64,000 nucleotides of DNA from Amycolatopsis sp. 195334CR (GTDB taxonomy: Bacteria; Actinomycetota; Actinomycetes; Mycobacteriales; Pseudonocardiaceae): NCBI RefSeq assembly GCF_017309385.1, contig NZ_JAFJMJ010000001.1:372001-436000 (forward strand), in the 5' to 3' direction. The position numbers were made by a program, and so were the translations under genes. Within the stretch, counting starts at the first letter, position 1; the number at the start of each line of letters is the position of its first letter. This document shows, piece after piece, positions 26,382 through 34,806 of the stretch. A model generated the notes under the pieces. That model saw nothing but the letters and a program-made list of their open reading frames with translations, searched no databases and had not been told where the DNA came from.

Positions 26382-26743
26382 CGCCGCGCCCCCGTCCGCC
26401 AGATCGCGAACACCATGATCGACGCCAGGGTGACCAGCGCGACCCCCAGCGGGACGTGCAGGTCCAGCGCCCCGGCCACGCCCGCGAAGTACTGCCCGCT
26501 CTCACCGACGGCCAGCAGCAGGCTCGCCCAGAACGGCCACCGCACGCCGTCGCGCCGCCAGAGCACCGCGGTCGGCACCAGCTGCGCCACCCCGAGGTAG
26601 AAGACGACGTCGGCACCGAGCGCGTGCAGCGCCAGCATGTCGTAGTCGCCGATCAGGTAGCTGCCCGCGAACACCGGCTGCGCGAAGATCGCCACGGCGT
26701 GCCCGGTGACGAACCACCGCACCACCCCCAGCACCCTGCTCAT
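26378..26743 (-). CDS. Four-helix membrane protein coupled to the multicopper oxidase
   Basis: 121 residues with about four membrane helices. Polar or aromatic residues in or near the membrane include VTGHAVAIFAQPVFAGSYLI, LALHALGADVVF and ALDLHVPLGVALV, so three His could contribute to heme or copper handling; this is inference. Its stop overlaps the oxidase ATG as ATGA. The regular pairing suggests a helper for electron transfer or metal loading, but no known function was recognised. Confidence 0.7.
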   Translation of the reverse strand: MSRVLGVVRWFVTGHAVAIFAQPVFAGSYLIGDYDMLALHALGADVVFYLGVAQLVPTAVLWRRDGVRWPFWASLLLAVGESGQYFAGVAGALDLHVPLGVALVTLASIMVFAIWRTGARR

Positions 26744-26852
26744 CGCCCGCCCTTCCCCCGTTCCCCAGTACTTCCGAGGACGACGCTAGGCGTGGCCTCC
26801 TATGCTGTCCAAGACCAGAATCACCATGAACTCATGACGCCGAGGCTATGAA

Positions 26853-27740
26853 ATGGATCTGCTGCAGCTCCGCTACTTCCAGGCGGTCGCCCGGCGTGAG
26901 CACCTCAGCCAGGCCGCCGCCGAACTGCACGTGGCCCAGCCTTCGCTGAGCCGCGCGATCGCCAGGCTGGAGGCCGATCTCGGGGTGCCGCTGTTCGACC
27001 GGGCCGGGCGCGGGCTGCGGCTCAACCGGTTCGGCGCCGGGTTCCTCCGCCGGGTCGACCGCGTCCTGCGTGAACTGGACGACGCCCGCCAGGAACTCGC
27101 GGACGCGGCCGGGCTCGACCACGGCAGCGTCGCCGTCGCCGCGGAAACGCTGCTCACCCTCACCGGGATGCTCACCGAGTTCCGCGCCGAGCACCCCGGT
27201 GTGGCGATCCGGCTCTACCAGTCCTCCGCCGAGGCCATGGCGGAACAACTGCGCACCGGCGAGATCGACCTCTGCTTCGCCTCCCAGCCGCTGGCCGGAT
27301 CCGAGCTGCACACGCGCGAAGTGCTGCGCGAGGAGGTGCTGCTCGGGGTGCCGCCGGGCCACCGGCTCGACGGGCGCGACCGGGCGGGGATGGCCGAACT
27401 GGCGGGCGAACCCTTCGTCACCACCCGCCCCGGGTACTGGCCGCGCGCGCTGGCCGACCGCCTGTTCGCCGAGGCCGGGGTGGATCCGTTGTACACCTGC
27501 GAAAGCGACGAACCGGGTGCCACCGGCGAACTGATCAGCTCGGGCTTGGGGATCGGCCTGGTGCCCGGCATGTCACGCCGGGTCGCCACCCACATGCCCG
27601 GTTCGTTCCTGCGCCTGGACGTTCCGGACTGCCACCGCGTACTGACCGTCGCCTGGCGCGGTGACACCTACTCCTCCGCCGCGGCCCAGCGGCTGACCGA
27701 GTTCGCCGTCGGCTACTTCCACCGCGTCTTTACCGCCTAG
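26853..27740 (+). CDS. LysR-family transcriptional regulator
   Basis: 295 residues. The N-terminal winged helix has MDLLQLRYFQAVARREHLSQ and AQPSLSRAIARLEADLGVPL. The substrate-binding domain contains LTGMLTEFRAEHPGVAIRL and GLGIGLVPGMS. It diverges from the membrane-protein/multicopper-oxidase pair, its probable target, with a short dyad ATGA-AC-TCAT at 26826-26835 in the gap. Its stop codon shares CTAG with the stop of the convergent SDR gene. Confidence 0.92.
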   Translation: MDLLQLRYFQAVARREHLSQAAAELHVAQPSLSRAIARLEADLGVPLFDRAGRGLRLNRFGAGFLRRVDRVLRELDDARQELADAAGLDHGSVAVAAETLLTLTGMLTEFRAEHPGVAIRLYQSSAEAMAEQLRTGEIDLCFASQPLAGSELHTREVLREEVLLGVPPGHRLDGRDRAGMAELAGEPFVTTRPGYWPRALADRLFAEAGVDPLYTCESDEPGATGELISSGLGIGLVPGMSRRVATHMPGSFLRLDVPDCHRVLTVAWRGDTYSSAAAQRLTEFAVGYFHRVFTA

Positions 27741-28495
27741 CTCGCCTGCGCCGTGGGCATGATGGTCACCTGCTGCAGGTTGGCCCGCGCCGGCAGGCTC
27801 GCGAGGAACCCGACGGTCTCGGCCACGTCCTGCGGGGTGAGCCAGTCGATCGACTCCTTCGAGCCCGCCAGCCAGTCGATCGCGCCCTGGTCGGTCACGT
27901 GGTCCTGCAACTCCGTGCCGACGATGCCCGGTTCGATCGCCGCCACGCGCACGTTCTTCGGGCCCAGCTCGACCCGCAGGTGCCGCGACAGGTGCGTGAC
28001 GTAGGCCTTCGTGCCCGAGTACACGGCGAAGTTCGGGAAGATGTTCCGCGCCGCGATCGACGAGGTGTTGATCAGGTCGGCCACCCCGCGCGCCCCGGCC
28101 GAGGCGACCAGCTGCGGGGTGAACGCGGCGATGACGTTCATCAGGCCGGTGATGTTGAGGTCGATCTGCCGCTGCCACTGCTCGGTGCGCTGCTCCTCGA
28201 CCGGCGCGGGCAGCATCACCCCGGCGTTGTTGAACAGCAGGTCGGCCTCGCCCAGCTCGGCGGCCACCTGCTCCGCCGCCGCCCGCACCGCGTCGGCGTC
28301 GGTCACGTCGACGGCGATCGCCAGCGCCCGGCCGCCGTTCTTCTCGATGCGGGCGACCAGCTCGGCCAGCCGCTCCGCGCGCCGGGCCAGGACGGCCACC
28401 TTCGCGCCCTGCCCGGCCAGCTGCTCGGCGGTGGCTTCGCCGATCCCGCTCGACGCACCGGTGATGACCGCGACGCGTCCTTCGAGGGTCCGCAT
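27737..28495 (-). CDS. Short-chain dehydrogenase/reductase
   Basis: 252 residues from the ATG at 28495 (MRTLEGRVAVITGASSGIGE), preceded by a GGGAGG RBS; a start at 28510 would put the RBS inside the gene. The cofactor loop is TGASSGIG, NNAG is intact, and the catalytic triad is Ser in INTSSIA plus Y-x3-K in YSGTK. ARRAERL after strand 2 favours NADP(H). The substrate is unknown. It is divergent from an XRE/MmyB-type regulator, a pairing often seen in actinomycetes. Confidence 0.92.
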   Translation of the reverse strand: MRTLEGRVAVITGASSGIGEATAEQLAGQGAKVAVLARRAERLAELVARIEKNGGRALAIAVDVTDADAVRAAAEQVAAELGEADLLFNNAGVMLPAPVEEQRTEQWQRQIDLNITGLMNVIAAFTPQLVASAGARGVADLINTSSIAARNIFPNFAVYSGTKAYVTHLSRHLRVELGPKNVRVAAIEPGIVGTELQDHVTDQGAIDWLAGSKESIDWLTPQDVAETVGFLASLPARANLQQVTIMPTAQAS

Positions 28496-28648
28496 GTTCT
28501 TGCCTCCCAAGTAGAAGTTCTTTCCGCCACCTCAGAACACCAGCTCGGCGGGCGGTCCGGGGCGCTCGAACAGGCCCTGCCCAGGCAGGTACTGGCAGGG
28601 CCACCCAGCGCGGCGCGGCCGACCGCCGCGTCGGTCACACTGGAACGC

Positions 28649-29494
28649 ATGGAAGACCGTGGCCGCGAACTCGCCGGTTTCCTGCGCTCACGCCGGGCCA
28701 GGATCACGCCGGACCAGGCCGGGCTGCCGCCGGACGGGCGCGTGCGCCGCGTTCCCGGCCTGCGCCGCGACGAGGCCGCGCGCCTCGCCGGGGTCAGCAC
28801 CGAGTACTACACGCGGCTCGAACAGGGCCGCGCCGGGAACCCGTCCCCCGAGGTGCTCGAAGCGCTGGCCACCGCGCTGCGGCTGGACCCGTCCGAACGC
28901 GAGCACCTGACGGATCTGCTGGGGCGCCCCAAAACCAGCCGGCGCGCGGCGGGCAGCGTGCAGCGGGTGCGACCGGGGCTGCGCCTGATGCTGCACACCC
29001 TCGACCACGTGCCCGCGTTCGTCATCGGGCGCCGCACCGACGTGCTGGCCAGCAACCGCCTCGCCCGCGAGGTGCTCACCGACTTCGAGGCGCTGCCGGG
29101 ACCGCAGCGCAACCTCGCCCGCTACTACCTGCTGAACCCCGAAGCCCGCGAACGCGTCATCGGCTGGGAGACCATCGCCGCCGAGACCGTCGCCATGCTC
29201 CGGCTCGAAGCCGGGCGCTTCCCGAACGACCGCAGGCTCGCCGACCTCATCGGCGAGCTCACCGTGCGGTCGCCGGAGTTCTCCACCTGGTGGAACGACC
29301 ACCGCGTGCTGCGCCGGACCCACGGCAGCAAGAGCTACCACCACCCGATCGCCGGCGAACTCCACTTCTCCTACGAGTCCTTCGCCGCCCCCGGCGACGC
29401 CGACCAGACCCTGTGCGTCTACAACGTCGAACCGGGCTCCCCCACCGCCGAAGCACTGCGGTTGCTCACCAGCTGGACGGCGGGTGTTACCTGA
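28649..29494 (+). CDS. XRE-family regulator with MmyB-type ligand domain
   Basis: 281 residues from the ATG at 28649. The N-terminal HTH includes LRRDEAARLAGVSTEYYTRL and EQGRAGNPSPEVLEALA. The C-terminal MmyB-like domain has FVIGRRTDVLASNRLAREVL and the WWNDHRV and HHPIAGELHFSYESF blocks typical of the family. It likely regulates the divergent SDR gene in response to a small hydrophobic ligand. Its 3' end carries the start of the next gene's ECF41-type promoter. Confidence 0.92.
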   Translation: MEDRGRELAGFLRSRRARITPDQAGLPPDGRVRRVPGLRRDEAARLAGVSTEYYTRLEQGRAGNPSPEVLEALATALRLDPSEREHLTDLLGRPKTSRRAAGSVQRVRPGLRLMLHTLDHVPAFVIGRRTDVLASNRLAREVLTDFEALPGPQRNLARYYLLNPEARERVIGWETIAAETVAMLRLEAGRFPNDRRLADLIGELTVRSPEFSTWWNDHRVLRRTHGSKSYHHPIAGELHFSYESFAAPGDADQTLCVYNVEPGSPTAEALRLLTSWTAGVT

Positions 29495-29511
29495 CCGGCG
29501 CCTGGCCCGTC
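29485..29511 (+). promoter_or_regulatory. ECF41-type promoter of the sigma gene
   Basis: TGTTACC at 29485-29491, exactly 16 bases, then CGTC at 29508-29511. The known ECF41 promoter is TGTCACA-N16-CGTC. It lies 36 bases upstream of the sigma start, which implies autoregulation. Confidence 0.7.
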
Positions 29512-29547
29512 ACCACCGTGACGGAACGGGTGGAGGAAGGTGACGGC

Positions 29548-30399
29548 ATGAGCGAACCGCTGGCGGAGGCCTTCGAGGAGCAGCGCGGGCGCCTGGTGGC
29601 GATGGCCCACCGGATGCTCGGTTCTCGGGCGGACGCCGAGGACGCGGTGCAGGAGGCGTGGTTGCGGCTCGCCCGCCAGGACGGCGGCGCGATCGACAAC
29701 CTCGGCGGCTGGCTGACCACCGTGGTCGGCCGGGTCTGCATCGACGTGCTGCGCTCGCGCAAGGTCCACCCCGAGGCGGCCTACGACGAGCTGGTGGTGC
29801 TCGAAGACGACGACCCGGCGCCGGAGGACGACGTGGTGCTGGCCGAGTCGGTCGGGCTGGCGCTGCTGGTGGTGCTCGACGCGCTGCGCCCGGCCGAGCG
29901 GCTGGCGTTCGTGCTGCACGACATGTTCGCGGTGTCCTTCGCGGAGATCGGCGAGATCCTCGGCAAGTCCGCCGACGCCGCCAAGATGCTCGCCAGCCGC
30001 GCCCGCCGGAAGGTGCGGGACCGCCGCCGCCCGGCCGCCGAACCGGGCGGGCGCGCGGTGGTCGACGCCTTCCTCGCGGCGGCGCGGCGGGGCGATTTCG
30101 AGGAGCTGCTGCGGTTGCTCGACCCGGAGGTCACCTGGCGCTCCGGCACCACGCGGGGCATGGTCGTCAAGCAGGGCGCCGCCGAAGTGGCCGCGCGTGC
30201 CCAGCGCGGCGCCCGCGCCGCGGCGATCACCGTGGCGGCGCTGATCAACGGCGAACCCGGGGTGGTCGCGTGGGGCCCGACCGGCAGGCTGCTGGGCGTC
30301 GTCTCGTACACCCTGGTCGACGGCCGGATCGTGGAAATCCACTCGGTGAGCGACCCGGACCGCCTCGCCGCCATGGGTTTGCCGACGCGCCTCGGCTAG
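29548..30399 (+). CDS. ECF41/SigJ-type sigma factor with C-terminal SnoaL-like domain
   Basis: 283 residues from the ATG at 29548, with GGAGGAAGG 7 bases upstream. Region 2 (about 8-75, MAHRMLGSRADAEDAVQEAW) and region 4 (about 108-160, LRPAERLAFVLHDMFAVSFA) are followed by a SnoaL-like domain (VVDAFLAAARRGDFEELLRL). This C-terminal domain acts in cis as sensor and brake in ECF41. The family's DGGGK motif is not clear here and NPDKL appears as SDPDRL. The partner gene downstream is a carboxymuconolactone decarboxylase, the usual ECF41 partner. Confidence 0.92.
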   Translation: MSEPLAEAFEEQRGRLVAMAHRMLGSRADAEDAVQEAWLRLARQDGGAIDNLGGWLTTVVGRVCIDVLRSRKVHPEAAYDELVVLEDDDPAPEDDVVLAESVGLALLVVLDALRPAERLAFVLHDMFAVSFAEIGEILGKSADAAKMLASRARRKVRDRRRPAAEPGGRAVVDAFLAAARRGDFEELLRLLDPEVTWRSGTTRGMVVKQGAAEVAARAQRGARAAAITVAALINGEPGVVAWGPTGRLLGVVSYTLVDGRIVEIHSVSDPDRLAAMGLPTRLG

Positions 30400-30400
30400 T

Positions 30401-30427
30401 TGTTACTTTTCGCGGCGCCTCCTCGTC
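30401..30427 (+). promoter_or_regulatory. ECF41-type promoter of the decarboxylase/DoxX unit
   Basis: TGTTACT at 30401-30407, 16 bases, CGTC at 30424-30427: the same spacing as the promoter at 29485. It starts one base after the sigma gene's stop and 39 bases before the decarboxylase start. Confidence 0.7.
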
Positions 30428-30465
30428 GACCCGGTGAACAGACCGGACGACACAGGGAGATCACC

Positions 30466-30936
30466 GTGGAACCGAGGATCGACTACCTCAGCACCCAGCT
30501 CGGCCCCAAGTTCGCCAAGCACCTCGTCTCGGCGGGCAAGGTGGTGTCGGATTCGGCCCTGCCCGCCACCACGCGGGAGCTGGTGAAGATCCGCGCCAGC
30601 CAGATCAACGGCTGCGGCGGCTGTCTGGACATGCACACCAAGGAAGCCGCGCGGGCCGGGGAGTCGCAGGTCCGGCTGAACCTGGTCGCGGCGTGGCGCG
30701 AGACCACGGTGTTCACCGAGGCGGAACGGGCCGCGCTGGAGCTCACCGAACTGGGCTGCCGCCTCGCCGACTCGAGCGGGGTCGGCGACGAGGCGTGGGC
30801 CAACGCGGCCAAGCACTTCGACGACGAGCAACTGCTCGCGCTGGTGGCCCAGATCGCCCTGATCAACGCCTTCAACCGGCTGAACGTGCTGATCCGCCAG
30901 CCCGGCGGCGGTTACCAGCCCGGCCAGTTCGCCTAG
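30466..30936 (+). CDS. Carboxymuconolactone decarboxylase/AhpD-like protein
   Basis: 156 residues from the GTG at 30466, with AGGGAGA 5 bases upstream; a longer frame from 30400 would include the promoter. The active motif is EL-VKIRASQINGCGGCLDMH: Glu, C-x2-C and His as in AhpD peroxidase-type CMD proteins. The two Cys form the redox centre for reducing peroxides. It is the expected target of the ECF41 sigma factor and is followed after 9 bases by a DoxX gene. Confidence 0.9.
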   Translation: MEPRIDYLSTQLGPKFAKHLVSAGKVVSDSALPATTRELVKIRASQINGCGGCLDMHTKEAARAGESQVRLNLVAAWRETTVFTEAERAALELTELGCRLADSSGVGDEAWANAAKHFDDEQLLALVAQIALINAFNRLNVLIRQPGGGYQPGQFA

Positions 30937-30945
30937 GAGGACGAA

Positions 30946-31320
30946 GTGGAACTCGCTCTCTGGCTGGTCACCGGCCTGCTCGCGGTGGTGTACCTGGGCT
31001 CCGGGACCGGCAAGCTGCTCGTCTCACGGGAACGGATGGCCGGGCTGACCCCGGCCGCGGGCTGGGTGCTCGACTTCAGCCCCGGTGCGTTCCGGGCCAT
31101 CGGCGCGGTCGAGGTGCTGGGCGCGGCCGGGCTCGTCCTGCCCGCGGTCACCGGGGTGGCGCCGGTGCTGGTGCCGCTGGCCGCGCTCGGCCTGGCACTG
31201 GTGATGGCCGGTGCCACCGTCGTCCGCCTCCGCCGCGGCGAACCGAAGTACGCCGTGCTGGACGTGGCGTACCTCCTGCTGGCCCTGTTCGTCGCCGTCG
31301 GCCGCTTCGCCGTGGCCTGA
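30946..31320 (+). CDS. DoxX-like membrane protein
   Basis: 124 residues from a GTG with AGGAGG six bases upstream. There are four membrane helices (about 3-22, 44-66, 69-90, 98-120) and the DoxX pattern GSGTGKLLVSRERM and AIGAVEVLGAAGLVLP. DoxX proteins work with thiol and oxidant stress systems, which fits the CMD/ECF41 unit it closes. Its stop is 3 bases from that of the convergent S9 peptidase. Confidence 0.85.
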   Translation: MELALWLVTGLLAVVYLGSGTGKLLVSRERMAGLTPAAGWVLDFSPGAFRAIGAVEVLGAAGLVLPAVTGVAPVLVPLAALGLALVMAGATVVRLRRGEPKYAVLDVAYLLLALFVAVGRFAVA

Positions 31321-31323
31321 GGT

Positions 31324-33216
31324 TCAGTCCTCGTGCACCAGGCCGCCCAGGTGCGCCCCCAGGAACCGTTCCGCGGCGCGGAACATCGTGATCAGGTTCT
31401 CCGGGTTGACGAAGAAGTGGCCCTCGTCCTCGAAGACCAGGTAGTCGACGTCCACGCCGCGAGCGCGCAGGGCGTCGACGATCTGGTCCGACTCGGCCCG
31501 GACCACCCGGGTGTCGTTGGCGCCCTGCACGACCATCAACGGGGTGCGGATGTCGTCGACGCGGCTGATCGGCGAGCGGGCCAGCAGGTCCTCCTTCTGC
31601 GCCGGGTCGTTCGGGTCGCCGGCGTACCGGAACCAGTTCATCCCCAGCGACGGCTTGGTGAACTCGGGCACGGTGTCCAGGAAGGTGACCAGGTTCGAGA
31701 TGCCGACGTACTCGACCGCGGCGGCGAAGCGGTCCGGGGTGAAGCTGACGCCGACGAGGGCCGCGTAACCGCCGTAGGAACCGCCGAAGATGCCGACCCG
31801 GTCCGGATCGGCGTACCCCTCGGCGATCGCCCAGTCCACCGCGTCGATCAGGTCGTCGTGCATCTTCCCGGCCAGTTCCCCGATCGCGGCCCGCATGTGC
31901 GCCTTGCCGAACCCGATCGAACCGCGGAAGTTCACCTGCAGCACGGCGTATCCCCGGTTGGCGAGGAACTGCGCGGTCCGGTCGCCACCCCAGGTGTCGC
32001 GGGCCCACGGTCCACCGTGGACCAGCAGCACCATCGGCAGCCCGGCCGGTTCCACCCCGACCGGCAGGGTCAGGTACGACGGCAGGGCGAGCCCGTCGCG
32101 GGCGGTGATGGTGACCGGGGTGGTCGGCGCCAGCAGGTCCGGGTCGAGGTGCGGGTGCGGCCGGAACAACCGCCGCCGCTCGCCGGTCTGGTGGTCGTAG
32201 TACCAGGTCACGCCCGGATCGCGGTCGTGGGTGAAGGACACCACCCAGCGGCGGCCGTCCCGGTCGCTGGAGATCGCCGCCAGGTCGCCGTCGGAGAGCG
32301 CCGCCAGGTTCGGCAGCACCTCGGCGAAGTGCGGGTCGAGCGCGTGGACCACCTGCCGTTCGCCGAGGTAGCGGGCGCCGAGCAGTTCGCCGGTGCGGCG
32401 GTCGCGGATCAGCGGTGGCGGCAGCTTGGTGAACACCAGCGCGCGGGTGTCCAGGTCGAAGCTCGGGTGGCTGTCCACTTCGGACTCTTCGCCGGTGGCG
32501 AGGTCGAGGTGGGCCAGCCGGGTCCGGTCGGTGCCGCGGTTGGAGCCGAACCACACCCCGGTGCCGTCCGGGGTGACCACGAACGGGAACACCGCCAGCG
32601 GGTAGTCCTCCCCGGAGAAGGTGGTGACGTGGCGCAGTTCGCCGGTTCCCGGGACGGTCTGCCGGAGTTCGATGTCGCCGTTGCCGGTCAGGCGCTCGGC
32701 GAGCAGTGAACCGTCGCCCACGTAACGCCAGCCGGTGACCGCGTCCGTCCCGCCGGCGATCAGCGTCAGCTCACCGGTGGCGACGTCGAGCTCGTGCAGT
32801 TCGAACGCGTTGCCCTCCCGGCCGATGAGCTGCACGATCGCCGTACCCGGCCGCTGCGGCGGCTGGTCGAGGTTGAGCACGCGCGCGCCGGGGAACGGGG
32901 TCAGGTCGACCGCGTCCGCGTCCGGGTCGTCGAGGTCCACCCGGAACACGTGCCAGTTCTCGTCCCCGCCGTCGTCCTGGAGGTAGAGCATCCAGCGCGG
33001 GTCCTCGGTCCAGCGGTAGTCCTGCACGGTTCGGGTCTCGTCGGCGGTCACGCACCGCGCGTCCGCGCCGGGGGTCAGGTCCTGCACCCAGACGTTGAGC
33101 CGGTTCTTCCACGGCGCGAGGAACGCGATGCGGGTGCCGTCCGGTGAGATCGAGGCGCCGGCGCGCTCCGGCGGGGCGAGGAAGTCCTCGACGGGGATGG
33201 TCGCGGGCAGTGGCAT
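31324..33216 (-). CDS. S9-family prolyl oligopeptidase (dipeptidyl aminopeptidase/acylaminoacyl peptidase-like)
   Basis: 630 residues. The N-terminal propeller of about 350 residues (SPDGTRIAFLAPWKNRLNVW is its first WD40-like blade) precedes the alpha/beta hydrolase. The nucleophile is Ser in GGSYGGYAALVG (near residue 480), the acid Asp in QGANDTRV and the His in EDEGHFF. There is no signal peptide, so it is cytoplasmic, cutting short peptides after Pro or acyl-aminoacyl residues. The start ATG at 33216 has GGAAGGAG upstream. It is divergent from the DUF3159/MerR unit across two operator-like dyads. Confidence 0.93.
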   Translation of the reverse strand: MPLPATIPVEDFLAPPERAGASISPDGTRIAFLAPWKNRLNVWVQDLTPGADARCVTADETRTVQDYRWTEDPRWMLYLQDDGGDENWHVFRVDLDDPDADAVDLTPFPGARVLNLDQPPQRPGTAIVQLIGREGNAFELHELDVATGELTLIAGGTDAVTGWRYVGDGSLLAERLTGNGDIELRQTVPGTGELRHVTTFSGEDYPLAVFPFVVTPDGTGVWFGSNRGTDRTRLAHLDLATGEESEVDSHPSFDLDTRALVFTKLPPPLIRDRRTGELLGARYLGERQVVHALDPHFAEVLPNLAALSDGDLAAISSDRDGRRWVVSFTHDRDPGVTWYYDHQTGERRRLFRPHPHLDPDLLAPTTPVTITARDGLALPSYLTLPVGVEPAGLPMVLLVHGGPWARDTWGGDRTAQFLANRGYAVLQVNFRGSIGFGKAHMRAAIGELAGKMHDDLIDAVDWAIAEGYADPDRVGIFGGSYGGYAALVGVSFTPDRFAAAVEYVGISNLVTFLDTVPEFTKPSLGMNWFRYAGDPNDPAQKEDLLARSPISRVDDIRTPLMVVQGANDTRVVRAESDQIVDALRARGVDVDYLVFEDEGHFFVNPENLITMFRAAERFLGAHLGGLVHED

Positions 33217-33257
33217 GGGTCTTCTCCTTCCGGTGTCCGTTGTGCCGCCAGCTCACG

Positions 33258-33276
33258 GTGTGCCGTCACGGCACAC
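33258..33276. promoter_or_regulatory. 19-bp operator dyad, copy 1
   Basis: GTGTGCCG-TCA-CGGCACAC: perfect 8-3-8 dyad in the divergent gap between the S9 peptidase and DUF3159/MerR. The 19-bp length fits a MerR-family site. Confidence 0.6.
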
Positions 33277-33322
33277 GCAAGCCGAGGAGCGCGTTCGGTG
33301 ACCCAGCTCACACCGGCCTTGA

Positions 33323-33341
33323 GTGTGCCGTTGCGGCACGC
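33323..33341 (+). promoter_or_regulatory. 19-bp operator dyad, copy 2, overlapping a TTGAGT -35-like element
   Basis: GTGTGCCG-TTG-CGGCACGC: 7 of 8 paired positions. It directly follows TTGAGT (33319-33324, overlapping two bases), so the dyad would fill the spacer of a promoter for the DUF3159 gene, the usual place for a MerR site. No good -10 is visible. Confidence 0.5.
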
Positions 33342-33383
33342 CTTTTGCTGGTTCCCGAACCGGACACCACCAGGGAGGACCAG

Positions 33384-34010
33384 ATGACCATGACGGAACA
33401 GCAGCGTGAGAAGCCCCGCACCCCGGCGAACCCGCTGGAGCAGCTGGGCGGGCCGATGGGGTTCGTCTACTCGACGGTGCCGGTGGTGGTTTTTGTCGCC
33501 GCCAACGCGTTCCTGCCGTTGCCGGTGACGATCGGCGTGTCCATCGCGGTCGGCCTGGCGCTGACCGTGTTCCGGATGGTGCGCGGTGAACGCTTCAGCA
33601 CCGCGGCGGGCGGTCTGCTCGGGCTCGGGGTCGCGGTGGCCATCGTCGCCTGGACCGGGTCGGCCAAGGACTTCTTCGTGGTCGGGATCTGGGCCGCGCT
33701 GGCCGGGTTCGTGGTCGCGTTCGGCTCGGTGCTGCTGCGCCGCCCGATCACCGGTGTGGTGTGGAACCTGACGCACGGCGGCAAGCACGACTGGCGCGGC
33801 AACCGCGTCGTCCGGCGCGCGCACTACGTCGCGACCCTGTTCGCCGCGGCCGTCTTCGGCGCCCGCTTCGCCGTGACGCAGTGGCTGTACCTGGAGGACT
33901 CGACCAACTGGCTGGCGGTGGCGAAGGTCGCCACGGGCACGCCGCTGACCGTGCTCGCCGCGCTGGTCGTGGTGTGGGCCTTCCGCCGGAGCACCAAGCA
34001 GCTCGGCTGA
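33384..34010 (+). CDS. DUF3159 membrane protein
   Basis: 208 residues from the ATG at 33384 (GGGAGG upstream). After a polar start come about six membrane segments, including FVYSTVPVVVFVAANAFLPL and GLALTVFRMVRGERFSTAAG, with GGKHDWRGNRVVRRAHYVAT in the second half: the DUF3159 pattern (actinobacterial membrane proteins of unknown role). It is probably co-transcribed with the MerR gene 29 bases downstream. Confidence 0.85.
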   Translation: MTMTEQQREKPRTPANPLEQLGGPMGFVYSTVPVVVFVAANAFLPLPVTIGVSIAVGLALTVFRMVRGERFSTAAGGLLGLGVAVAIVAWTGSAKDFFVVGIWAALAGFVVAFGSVLLRRPITGVVWNLTHGGKHDWRGNRVVRRAHYVATLFAAAVFGARFAVTQWLYLEDSTNWLAVAKVATGTPLTVLAALVVVWAFRRSTKQLG

Positions 34011-34039
34011 CCGTCGAAGCACTGGAGGGAGGGCGAACG

Positions 34040-34756
34040 GTGGCGTGGAGCACGAGCCAGTTGGCGGAACTCGCTGGTACGACGCTGAAGGCGGTCCGGC
34101 ACTACCACAAGGTCGGGCTGCTGGAGGAACCCGAGCGCGCGGTGAACGGTTACAAGCGCTACCGGGTCAGCCACCTGGTCCAGTTGCTGCGGATCCGCAG
34201 GCTGGTCGACCTCGGTGTGCCGCTGGCCGACATCGCCGCGATGCGCGACTCGGCCGAGACCACGGAACAGACCCTCCGGGCGCTGGACGCCGAACTCGCC
34301 GCGAGCATCGAGCGCCAGCAGCAGATGCGCGAGGAACTCGCCACCATCATGGAAAACCGCGCGCTGGCCGAGCTGCCGCCCGGTTTCGACCACGTCGCCG
34401 AGGACCTGCCGGACGCCGACCGGGCCATTCTGCTGGCCTATTCGAGCTTCCTCACCCCGTCGGCCATGGCCACGCTGCGGGAGTTGCACGCCGTGCCCCG
34501 CAGCACGCCCACGACCGAGTTCGACTCGCTGCCCGAGGACGCCTCGGACGAGACGCGGCAGCGGCTGGCCGAGCGCTTCGCGCCGGAGATCCGCAGGCAA
34601 CAGGAGGAATACCCGGCGATGACCGATCTGGAGACCGCGTCACGCCGGGGCAAGGGGGTCGCCCAGTCGGTGGTGCTCCAGATCCTGGTGGAGTACTACA
34701 ACCGAGCCCAACTGGACGTCCTGCGCCGCATCGACGCGATCCTCAACGGGGGCTAG
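34040..34756 (+). CDS. MerR-family transcriptional regulator
   Basis: 238 residues from the GTG at 34040, with GGAGGGA upstream. The HTH has WSTSQLAELAGTTLKAVRHY, HKVGLLEEPERAVNGYKRYR and LLRIRRLVDLGVPLADIAAM. A dimer coiled coil follows (LRALDAELAASIERQQQMRE), then a helical effector domain of about 120 residues like TipAL-type regulators. It is likely to act on the two 19-bp dyads upstream of DUF3159, controlling its own unit and perhaps the divergent S9 peptidase. A strong terminator follows. Confidence 0.9.
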   Translation: MAWSTSQLAELAGTTLKAVRHYHKVGLLEEPERAVNGYKRYRVSHLVQLLRIRRLVDLGVPLADIAAMRDSAETTEQTLRALDAELAASIERQQQMREELATIMENRALAELPPGFDHVAEDLPDADRAILLAYSSFLTPSAMATLRELHAVPRSTPTTEFDSLPEDASDETRQRLAERFAPEIRRQQEEYPAMTDLETASRRGKGVAQSVVLQILVEYYNRAQLDVLRRIDAILNGG

Positions 34757-34771
34757 AGATCCTGATGCCAC

Positions 34772-34806
34772 AACGGCCCGCTGACCTCGTCGGTCACCGG
34801 GCCGTT
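34772..34806 (+). terminator. Intrinsic terminator after the MerR gene
   Basis: Outer stem AACGGCCCG/CGGGCCGTT (34772-34780 and 34798-34806) with an inner TGACC/GGTCA stem (34782-34786 and 34792-34796). It is followed by TCGTTGTGT, a weak T-rich tail. Confidence 0.7.
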
